In this document: in pieces, positions 25,321 to 64,000 of the stretch
Numbering within the stretch: position 1 is the first letter of the stretch
How the letters are laid out: each line of letters begins with the position of its first letter
DNA from: Hemibagrus wyckioides
Taxonomy: Eukaryota; Chordata; Actinopteri; Siluriformes; Bagridae
NCBI RefSeq assembly: GCF_019097595.1
Contig: NC_080732.1
Span: 4,400,854-4,464,853, forward strand
DNA: 64,000 nt
Direction of reading: 5' to 3'
The notes under the pieces: model-generated
What the model saw: the letters and a program-made list of their open reading frames with translations, nothing else
Database searches by the model: none
Told to the model about the DNA's origin: nothing
Translations under genes and position numbers: made by a program

Positions 25321-27281
25321 GCTTATGCTTTAACATGTCAGAGCTGTTTTGTTGACCTACGCAATATCAGACAGGCGGATGTAAAGTCATGGCTGAACAC
25401 ACACCAAAAAATGTTGAGGTGTGTCCTTGTGAAGGTGCCTGTTTATTAGCTGTTACTATAGAAACTGTTCCGAACAAAATGTACCATTAATGTACAGTGA
25501 TTTGAAATACAGTGATCCTGCTGTCAGAGCTGGTGTTAATAGAAAATGAATCACCTTTCCGACCAGGATTCAATCCAGTGGTAATGGGAAAGACTAAGGG
25601 TGGAAGCACACGCACTTGTGGAACACCAGCACTGATCCAGAGCTTTCTCTATCATACTTCAAAGAAACTATTAAGCCACAAGAACACTGATTAATTCACC
25701 TTCAAGTTTGCCAGCTTAAAATGACCATCAAACCTTCAACCCGAGAGCTGTTCAATTTTGTTGCGTTTATTGTTACGCTTTGAAATCAACACCTCGCATT
25801 TAGTAAACACACTCTGGTAATGTGCCACAGGAAGGTGGACGGTATCATATATACCCTGTAAAGAGCAAAGGAAAAGGGGGCCTGAAGAAAGGGGATATGA
25901 TCCGTTCATCTACAGCACCTTGGAAAAGCTTAATCGGAGCCTTTCAGATCTGAGCAGCGAGCTTTGAAGTCTCCCACAGGCCGATGATTTAATACGTCCT
26001 GCAACAAAAGTGTTCTGTCTGGAGTTCAGCGCAGTAACACAATAGCTACACAGAGAGACAGTCTTCACAAATGTCGCCATGAAACCCAACTGCTCGACAT
26101 GCTGAGAGAGTGGGAAAGCGTCCAAACATGTTGCTTTGGCTCCCATTAAGGAGCTCCGTGGCTCGGAACACCGCCGGGGTCTTCGTTGGTGCCGGCGAAT
26201 CAGATAATGACACAAGACCTGCAGCGGGACGAGGAGAGGGGACAGGAAGTCTGTAATAACCTGTCTGACGCTGAGGCTGAACTTCACGTGCACTTTTCTT
26301 GTTTCATTTCCTGCCACCGTGACCTCGCTGGAAAGTGCTCAGTCCTAATCCAGTCCATGCTCATTTAATCCATCCCAGACACCGCAGGCTACACGTGCAC
26401 TTCACAGCAGAAACAAAGCTCATAAATCAGCAGAAAGCTGTCTGAACAAATCGCCTGGTGACATTCGAATTTCCATGGAGAGCCCTTGCAGTTGAAACCG
26501 GTCCATTGTTTCACACGACTTTCTTCATTTTAACTGAGGGGGGTTTCTTTTTTTTTTTTGCTTGCTTCTCCTGCTGGTTCCCATTTGTGAACTTTAGACA
26601 GAGCTTCATTGTGGTTCTGATGCATCAGGCAGTAAAATGTAAAACGACTGCACATCGTAACACGTTTAATGTCACTGCCGGGCTGAGAAAAGAGAAAAGA
26701 TATTGAACATCCTAGCTGACAAAGGCAGAAATGACGAGCAATAAAAGAGACAGCATGCGAGAGCATGGATCTTCTGCTTTCTGCTTTACTTCAACCATCA
26801 AATTATCTCCTTTGCCTTCAAGGCGCTGCTCTAGCAGAAGGACTACTCACCTCCTAAGTATTCACCCCTTTCGTCATCTTCACATTTTACAGCGTGATCT
26901 AGAATTAGAGATTTGAAACTGAATGAAATTAAATATTGCAATAATAAAGAAATCTTGAGGGTTGATGCTGGATTGATATCCAGGTATTAAGTAGGGAATA
27001 AAACACGGCAGGGCATGTCCTGTTAAAGGGAAATAATGCCGTGGCATGTTTTAATCGTCTCATCCTTCGGCATCTTTCCCAGTTATGACCTTTCTGTATT
27101 AATTAAAGGACGAAAGATCGGTTTTAAAATCAATTTATTTGCAATGGAACGTTTCAGAGAGGGAGTTTCTGTTATCGCTACCATTCCTTCACAGACTCTT
27201 AAGACATAAAAAGTAGCCTTTTTTGTTACTGGAGGAAAAGTGTTAACGCTGTAGACTCCTTCTTTAAATTAAAATAAACGG
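25321..27281. other. No gene recognised
   Basis: Intergenic. A minus-strand frame of 135 codons (25910-26317) has no family resemblance. The section 26010-26400 is richer in CG than its neighbours. At 26857 'agtattcacccctttcgtc' recalls old DNA transposon ends. Confidence 0.35.
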
Positions 27282-27852
27282 CTTCACATGTGGGGCAGCA
27301 CGGTGGCTTAGTGGTTAGCACTGTTGCCTTACAGCAAAAAGGTCCCTAACCCTAGGTCCTGGGTTTGAATCCCGGGTTCGAACAGGCAGGGGCCTTTCTG
27401 GCGACCTGTCCAGGGAGTACCCCCTGCCTTTTGCCCTATGTGCACTGAGATAGGCTCCAGCAGACCCCTGTGACCCTAATCAGGAATGAAGTGGGTATAG
27501 ACAGTGGATGGACTTCACATGTGGGGCAGCACGGTGGCTTAGTGGCTAGCAAGAAGGTCCTGGGTTCGAATCCCGGGTTCAAACAGGCAGGGGTCTTTCT
27601 GTGTGCAGTTTGCATGTTCTGCCCGTGCCCATGGGGGTTTACTCCGGGTACTCCAAAAACATATACATTAGGTTTATTAGTAATTCTAAATTGCCTACAG
27701 GAGTGAATGTGTGGCCCTGTGATGGACTGGTGACCTGTCCAGGGTGTACCCCTGCCTTTCGCCCAGTGTGTGCTGGGAAAGGCTCCAGCAGATCCCTGTG
27801 ACCCTAATCAGGAATAAAGCGGGTATAGAAAATGGATGGACTTCACATGTGG
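27282..27852 (+). repeat. Head-to-tail dimer of a SINE-like repeat with 12-bp flanking repeats
   Basis: Two copies (27294-27512 and 27525-27840) of a repeat beginning 'ggcagcacggtggcttagtg' with B-box-like 'cctgggttcgaatcccgggt' and ending in GGATGGA. CTTCACATGTGG stands before the first copy (27282-27293), between the copies (27513-27524) and after the second (27841-27852). The first copy lacks about 100 bp of the middle. Confidence 0.85.
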
Positions 27853-29216
27853 TCCATGTTGTTCCAAATCATCTTATACTTTATATCTGCTTTGGTGAAT
27901 CATAATTTTCTTGTTCCACGTTTATGCTGCTCTGAGGAAACCTACAGAAAAAAAAAAGTCAGATGTGTTCCAAACCTCACACCACAGGACGGCCCTAAAT
28001 CCGTGTTTGTTTAAAGGACATTTCGGAGGCCCTGCCGTGGAAACCGATCGGTTCAGAGTACTGGAGTAAAACCTGCCTCCTCATGGTGCTCTATTTATGT
28101 AAGCACATTTTTCCAGCCTGCCACAAACCATGAACAGGATCCGTGCAGTAGTTTGTGAATATGCTCCTGTGTTTTCCTGACTGTATGTGTCTACTCACAA
28201 ACACCTCACGGTCATTTCGCTACGGGATACTGCAGCCCCGGAGGCGAGAAAACGTCTTTCAGAAAAAAAGTCTGGAAACAAAATGCTGGAGAACTAATTG
28301 ATGTTAGCTACATTACACAACAAAAATATGCACTTACCATTGTGTATTTCTTATACACACACTTCCACTCATCACACATGTCTAGAGATATGTAAATAAT
28401 TATAATTCTTTTGAGAGTTCCTTTTGCACGTTAAGTCACGTATTTTAAGTCCTAGTCCTCCGTGTTGCTCTAGTTCATGGATGTCATATCCGCTCAGGGC
28501 TTGGTTAATGACTCTTCTACTCTACTCTACTGCTAGTGTCTTAGTTTTAGTGGTGCTTTAGTACTTTATCCCTCCTTACCCTTGATCCAAAACCTCCCAC
28601 ATGTCTACCTTTCTGTTCTCCTGAGAGCGAATCTGCTGAACGTGCTAAACAGTCTGATTACGTAGCTCAGGTGAGCTCAGCAAGAACATAATGATAATGA
28701 TACGCTTGTCTACGCATTACCTCACCTAAGCGAGGAGTGCCGAGGCGGTAGCTTGATTTTTTATTTTTTTTTCTGCACAGAATTACATCATCTAAAATTT
28801 TATAGTGTAAATATTGTGACTGGATTAAATAACACACACACGGACTTGACATGCTCCTGTGTCGTAATCAGATCACACAAATCCCTCTCGTCTTATTAAA
28901 CGTTGCCAAATTGTTCGGATTGCAGTTACACCACAGCGATCCTTGACACGGATTAGAAAGACGCTGGTGATTAATTTCCTATCACAGAAGAACTGTAATT
29001 CTGGCAGATCCCAGGTATTATATGAATGCGCTCGTTGTCATTTCTATTGTAAGAGCTCGTTCAGAGGGATTTGTAACTTGCACGCTCACGCATTTTAACT
29101 CTAACAATAAGAGGATTAGAAATCTGACATCCAGATAATAGTCGCAGAGCCCTTGCTTTTGATGAGGAATTCTTCGATGCCAGAGAGGAAAAAGCTGTAC
29201 GAGAGAGGATAAGAAA
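27853..29216. other. No gene recognised
   Basis: Unassigned intergenic DNA with short open frames only. Confidence 0.4.
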
Positions 29217-29425
29217 AAGAGAGGTGTTTGTATTTATACATTACTGCATAGTGAAATTCTTTCTTCACATATCCCATCCTTGGAGGGTTTGGTGGTCAGA
29301 GCAGCCATGATACAACACCCCTGGAGCAGGGGAGGGGTTATCGGTGGCAGCTTGGCAGTGCTGGGGCTTGAACCCTGATCAACAACCCAAAGCCTTAACC
29401 ACTTGAGCTAACACCACCTCTTATA
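29217..29425. repeat. Dispersed fish repeat, copy 2
   Basis: Second copy of the repeat at 24293-24525, same orientation. It ends in 'aaagccttaaccacttgagc', a tRNA-like SINE motif. Confidence 0.7.
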
Positions 29426-30150
29426 CATTTTGACAGTTGTGAGTCACTGATATGTTGCAGGTTCAAAGTCCAGGAGTCACACTAAAAGGGAAAAGAAATG
29501 TCTAATGAATCACTGTAAAGCCTTTTACGCCCTCATGCCATTTCCTTTTGACCCATTTAGATGAATAAATACAGACTAGAAAGCCATTGATGTTTGTGCC
29601 AGAGAGTGAGAGAGTAAGAGAGAGAGAGAGAGAGAGAGAGCATCGTTTTAATAAGCTTATAATTAAATACCAGTTGCTGTTGTTTATATCTAGAAGGCAC
29701 CGATCTGTTTTGTACATTAAGTGCCTTAAGCGAGAGGCAAAAGGAGTAGCATTTCTGCCCTTAGTGGACGCAGGGGCCTGGCACCATCTGGGCACCATGC
29801 TGTCATGCCGGCGTGTGTTTCAGCCAGTCATTTGTTGCACAAGCAACTGAGTGTAAAACAGGTGGTGTGCCGTTGACACAGAGCAAAGCATGTGAAAAAT
29901 GTACGGCTGCCGCTCAGACACAAAGCCTGCGAGACAGACTTTTAATCTCACCGCTCTCTGATAAATACGGAAACCTTTTCGCAGGCATGTAGAGACTGAG
30001 AAGTCGAGAGAAGGGCTCTGTTAGAGGATCAGTTCACAGAAAATTAAAGGCTTGACACTAGGGCCAAGGTTAAAGAAAAGGATGCAGAGAGAAATGAAGA
30101 AGGTATACTATATGGAATACATAATGCACGTGGTCAAATACTCATATCTA
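29426..30150. other. No gene; GA microsatellite
   Basis: GA repeat at about 29604-29640; otherwise unassigned. Confidence 0.45.
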
Positions 30151-30629
30151 CACTATATTGCCAAATGTTTTGGGACACCCCTCCATATCATTGAATTCAG
30201 GTGTTGTTTTTCAGGGACCCCTTAGTTCCAGTGAAAGGAACTCTTAATGCTTCAGCTATATATCAAGACATTTTGGACAATTTCATGCTCCCAACTTTGT
30301 CGGGAACAGTTTGGGGATGTTCCTGTTCCAACACCAGTGCACAAAGCAAGGTTCATGAAGGTATGGATGAGTGAGTTTGGTGTGCAGGAACTTGACTGGC
30401 CTGACCTCAACATGATAAAACACCTTTGGGATGGAGACTGCGAGCCAGACCAGAACTGGGATGTCTGCCTTTACATGCACATGAATGTAATATGGAGTTG
30501 TAGCTATAACAGCTTCAGGCTTGAGTGTGTTTATGGGAATTTTGACCATTCCACTAGAAGCGCATTTGTGATGTCAGGCACTGATGCTGGACGAGAAGGT
30601 CTGGCTCGCAGTCTCCGCTCTAATTCTGC
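30151..30629 (+). mobile_element. Rearranged Tc1 derivative with inverted 3' part
   Basis: Left terminal repeat CACTATATTGCCAAA and plus-strand transposase C-terminal coding (SAIYQDILDNFMLP-like, PVHKARFMKVWMSEFG) run to about 30451. The following 30452-30629 is the 3' part of the same element in reverse orientation. Inverted 19-bp arms (30433-30451 and 30598-30616) mark the turn. The right terminal repeat is missing. Confidence 0.8.
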
Positions 30630-31259
<630 letters not shown>

Positions 31260-31439
31260 AACCTTCAACCTCCAAACTGTTCAATAAACTGTTCCAAACT
31301 TTCATACAGACCTTCTATATAAATGAAAGTGTGTCTATTTATTTCTCAAACAAAACACAAGACAGATAAAGTTCTGTAAGCCCAATCTGGCAACCCCGTT
31401 ATAGCGCTCTTGCCCAAAACGGGACTCTGGGTCACGTGG

Positions 31440-31627
31440 TGCGAGTCGCACGCGCTTTAAAAAGTCGAGATGCGCGCGCGATGTTCCCCACCTGAGCTAT
31501 TTCACACCTCAACAGTCCGAGCAGGAACCAAGGGCCAAACCCAGGAGCGTCTCCTCTCATCTCTCCATGAAGATCTGGATCATGTGAGGAACCTGCAGTA
31601 AGGCGCTTCACTCTTGATTACTTTAAC
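31440..31627 (+). promoter_or_regulatory. CpG-richer cpa6 5' flank / 5' UTR
   Basis: The block just upstream of the cpa6 start is distinctly richer in CG dinucleotides than its surroundings, including a short CG run near 31472-31480. A TATA-like TTTAAAA lies at 31456-31462. This is where a promoter and 5' UTR would be expected. The start site is not determined and two short upstream ATGs are present. Confidence 0.4.
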
Positions 31628-60092
<28,465 letters not shown>

Positions 60093-60225
60093 AGAAATAG
60101 CACTCTCTCTTTCTCTCTCTCTCTATCCTTTTCTGTGTCACATGTGCTCCAGCTCTGGGCACTAACCTGAACCTCCTGGCTATTTCCACCATGCCAATTC
60201 TCATATTCCAAAAATATTCATTATA

Positions 60226-60718
60226 CGCTATATTGCCAAAAGTTTTGGGACTTTCCATGCACATGAATGTAATATGGAGTTGGCCCACCCTTTGCAGCCA
60301 TAACAGCTTCAACTCTTCTGGGAAGGTTTAGGAGTGTGTTTATTGAATTTTTGACCATTCGCATTTGTGAGGTCAGGCACCGATGTTGGACGAGAAGGCC
60401 TGGCTCACAGTCTCCGCTCTAATTCATCCCAAAGGTGTTCTATTAGGTTGAGGTCAGGACTCCACACCAAACTCGCTCATCCATGTCTTTATGGACCTTG
60501 CTTTGGTCACTGGTGTGCAGTCATGTTGGAACAGGAAGGGGTCATCCCCAAACTGTTCCCACAAAGTTAGGAGCATGAAATTGTCCAAAATGTCTTGGTA
60601 TGAAGCTGAAGCATTGAGTTCCTTTCGCTGGAACTAAGGGGCCGAGTCCAACCCCTGAAAAACAACACCTGAATTCAATGATTTGGAGGGGTGTCCCAAT
60701 ACATTTGGCAATATAGTG
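60226..60718 (-). mobile_element. Short Tc1 deletion derivative just past the cpa6 stop
   Basis: A 493-bp element between TA dinucleotides, 133 bp after the cpa6 stop codon. Terminal repeats are CGCTATATTGCCAAAAGTTT and the reverse of CACTATATTGCCAAATGTAT. The minus strand carries transposase C-terminal fragments only. Confidence 0.88.
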
Positions 60719-61258
60719 TATATACATCCACGAAAGCTGATGCTGGAATATTGCCAACAGATTTAGCTGGAGAACTTTTATAACTTTTAGACCAAAAAAT
60801 AAACAACCTGTATACATAATAATTCCAATCCTGCAGTGATTTTACTGCTTTTACCTCATCATCATTTGTCAGATAATTATAACGTCGCCTTTGCACTTTT
60901 TCGAGAAGTGCCTCTGTTTGTGTAACCCAGTACAGCAAAAAATAATCATAGACCACTTTGAGCACTTGCTGAAAAACAAGAACCTCACGTCAATGCAGTA
61001 TGTAAGAACACAGACCAAAGAGTGTAAATATTGTGTACTTGCTTTCTATATTTTTTTAAAAAAATAATAATAATTTTCTATGTAACAGAAGTAAATCTAG
61101 TTTATATCTGGGTTTAATGTGAAATAAGCTGAATTGATTTTTTTTTTATTGTATAACTGTAATATGATATCATAATAAATGTGTATTATATGATAAACTA
61201 GAACTTTTTGCTAGATTTTCTTAAAAAAAATTGAAATGATATTTTTAAAGGATACATA
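60719..61258. other. Downstream of cpa6, unassigned
   Basis: AT-rich, with the candidate poly(A) signals. No gene. Confidence 0.4.
60798..61179 (+). promoter_or_regulatory. Candidate poly(A) signals for cpa6
   Basis: AATAAA hexamers occur at 60798-60803 and 61174-61179, respectively 0.7 and 1.1 kb past the stop codon. Either could end the cpa6 transcript. If so, the 3' UTR contains the Tc1 derivative at 60226-60718. No transcript evidence is available here. Confidence 0.3.
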
Positions 61259-61490
61259 CAGAGGTGCCCAAAAAATGTATACACACTTAAGCGGTTGTTA
61301 TCTATGCCGTTTTTTATGCTTCCTCTAAAGATTGTCAGTAGTCACACCATCGCTGATCAGAAAGAGCCAAAGAAAATGGCGGAGGCACGCTTGATTTTAG
61401 AGCGATGCAAGATCGTTTTGAAGTGGCATTGCAAATTTGGACTTGTGTTTGGAACAGAAACACCAACACCATCAACATTCACGTGAATTT
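61259..61490 (+). mobile_element. Possible mariner-like transposon remnant
   Basis: Begins with a terminal-repeat-like 'gaggtgcccaaaaaatgtat'. A short frame then reads ARLILERCKIVLKWHCKFG followed by FGTETPTPSTFT, which recalls the N-terminus of mariner-type transposases with an internal deletion. No second end found. Confidence 0.4.
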
Positions 61491-61570
61491 GTGATGTTTT
61501 TCCTATAGCAGTTCGCCGAAATAAGTGTCTGGATGCTTAGAGTGACCACTTTTAGTACTTAATGTGATTG

Positions 61571-62081
<511 letters not shown>

Positions 62082-63504
62082 TGTGTGTTTTCAGGTATGA
62101 TTTGCATGGATGTGGAACTTTTTCCATTTTCGATCATTTAGCCTAATCTGCTCCAGGTTTTTTGCTGCAGTATTGCACTTTTACAGAAGTTACAGTTTAA
62201 TGACTTATCTAATCAGGCTCTTGCCGGATCGTATAATAAATCGGAACGTCGCGTCTGCGTTTGATAAATCAGCCGATGAACCCTTGCTGATCGTGTACCG
62301 CAATCTTTCCGTAATGAAGGCTCATCTTTCAGATTTATTCAAGCCCATTGGAGGCGCTCAGAAATGAAAGCCTCGTCCTGTCGCCTTTGAAACCCCAATC
62401 TGCTTTTAATAATTCATTTACAAGAAGGAAAAAAAAAAAAAAGGACTGCCGGGTGTTTGGGATGCGGCAGAGAGTTTTACAGCAGTCGATGGATCTGCTT
62501 AGCAGAGTTAGGGAGAGGATAGCAGGCTCATCTTGTGCTAGTGACTACAGAAAAAAAATCTTTTATCTGTTGAAGTTTACACCTTGGATGTGTTGTATAG
62601 GTTGTATTATATCCATGAATAAAAACTCTTGGAAGGTGTGTTATAGGAAAATAATCAACAAATCACTACTTTTATCCTTTTATAATACTTTTTATCCATT
62701 TACAGTTACATTTACTGTTAACAGCTCTCACCAGACACTCTTTCTTTCTTTCCTGAAGGATGTCAGGTTTCCAAAAACACAAAAATTCTTGGAAAATATA
62801 GTTACGTCTGTGACTGTTACTATAGTCATTACAAAGATATTAAACAGCTCCTCATAGAACATCTCCATATAAAGAATTTCCTCCAGGATTAATGAAGTTC
62901 CATCTTATCTTATCTTATCTTATACCCACACCAGTGCCCTCCATACAGTGAGTTGTTGCCATAGAAACGATAACGTATTGCCTGAGCTGCTGTTATATTT
63001 GAAAATGAACCGATGCCTTTTCCGAGCCAATCAGAATCGAGCATTTGAGAGCACATGTTCACATCCTGCATCCTTATAATGATGCCTTCGAAATAATTCT
63101 GTTGTTCCTTGTTTGTCCGTTCATCTTCCACCTCTTGGCTAAAAAACCTCCAGCATCAGTATGATAATGTGGAAAAAGCATTATTAGCTTCTCTACGAAC
63201 ATTTTAACCTTGACAGAATCGTGCCACATTCCTGACTCATGTTGTTTACTCTCCGCTGCTATCCTGCGTTTGAGTCATCTTTTTTCATCTGTTAGGAATA
63301 ATTCTAGAGTCTAAAATGGCTCAGATGATGATTCTGAGCTTCGGCTGATTTCATGAATGGAAGAAAGTGGAGCATTTATTAATTTGTCCATTATTAGATT
63401 ATTAATGGATTTAGGCCACAACATGGACCCTGTAAAATATTTTCCATTGGTTGATTACTTTAGAGGCTTTGCACCATGATGGTGTATTTCCACACGTGTA
63501 GCTA
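62082..63504. other. No gene recognised
   Basis: Two plus-strand frames (62110-62367 and 62348-62857) resemble no family. The block 62210-62420 is richer in CG than its surroundings. A (CTTAT)n run sits at 62903-62922. Confidence 0.35.
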
Positions 63505-63616
63505 CACTATATTGCCAAAGGATTTGGGACACATGCACATGAATTTAATATGGAGTTGTCCCGCCCTTTGCAGCTAGAATAGAAAAGCTAACTTCAAGGT
63601 TTAGGAGTGTGTTTAT
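63505..63616 (-). mobile_element. Terminal fragment of a Tc1 derivative
   Basis: Starts CACTATATTGCCAAAGGATT next to TA and matches the first 110 bp or so of the derivative at 60226 ('gcacatgaatttaatatgga', 'ccgccctttgcagctagaat', 'tttaggagtgtgtttatg'). Confidence 0.8.
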
Positions 63617-64000
63617 GTTTCACCATTTCACCATGTTTTCACCCACATGGAAAAACAACGAGTTTCCCACTCGTAATTCCGACTTATGATAGCATTCATG
63701 TCCGTTCAACTCGTAATTACCATCTTTCCGACATGATTTGAACGCATCGTGTTTCTCATTCTTTTAATGGTGCAAGTAAGGTACATCTATAAGTATGTTT
63801 CATTCACATTTATTACGTTTAATAATTTATAATGCTTTATGAGGTTGTGGGAAGACAGTGTGTGTATTGTGCCGCAATGAAATTGTGCAGGATTTATTGT
63901 TTATAATAATATTACTCTGTATAATGTAGGCTACCTACTTCCAGCCAAACTGTATTGGAATTAAACTGTATAAAAGTAAGCAGGACCTATGAAGATGTGC
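63617..64000. other. No gene recognised
   Basis: Unassigned DNA at the right edge. Confidence 0.4.

Overview
The window is vertebrate nuclear DNA, almost certainly from a teleost fish. I infer this from split genes with GT-AG introns, an animal carboxypeptidase and a Rho-GEF exon, dense microsatellites, and repeat families typical of bony fish (Tc1/mariner elements and their deletion derivatives, an L2-like LINE 3' end, tRNA-like SINEs). A catfish-like or other otophysan host would fit the repeats, but the sequence alone does not prove it. There is no operon, CRISPR array, prophage or other prokaryotic feature.

Only two host genes can be supported. (1) prex2 (P-Rex2, a PIP3-dependent Rac exchange factor), minus strand: only the first coding exon is visible (13657-13782). 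No further prex2 exon was recognised in 1-13656, which is therefore probably its first intron. (2) cpa6 (carboxypeptidase A6), plus strand: a complete gene of 11 coding exons from 31628 to 60092. The exons sum to 1305 nt, giving a 434-residue secreted prepro-metallocarboxypeptidase with all zinc, substrate and catalytic residues and a furin-type RKRR site. The two genes are head to head with about 17.8 kb between their start codons. From memory this matches the mammalian CPA6/PREX2 arrangement, so it looks like conserved synteny.

The rest is mostly mobile and simple repeats. Two full-length 1248-bp Tc1 elements of one subfamily lie in opposite orientation. The one at 17295-18542 keeps an intact 343-residue DD34E transposase. 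The one at 53776-55023, in cpa6 intron 8, has a single in-frame stop at codon 134. Short deletion derivatives of related Tc1 elements lie at 30151, 39204, 51197, 60226 and 63505. A second Tc1-type family exists here as at least seven short copies that keep only the DNA-binding half of the transposase, plus one longer decayed relative at about 24.7-25.3 kb.

The most unusual non-coding structures are: a degenerate tandem array of about 75-110 bp units in cpa6 intron 8, enclosed by a direct duplication of about 0.4 kb; a near-perfect 79-bp inverted repeat about 1 kb apart next to the intact Tc1; a head-to-tail dimer of a SINE-like repeat with the same 12 bp at both flanks and at the junction; and two local tandem duplications at 21.3 and 49.5 kb. 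I found no convincing new multi-gene system. What is most worth checking is the possibly active Tc1 family and the array structures inside cpa6.
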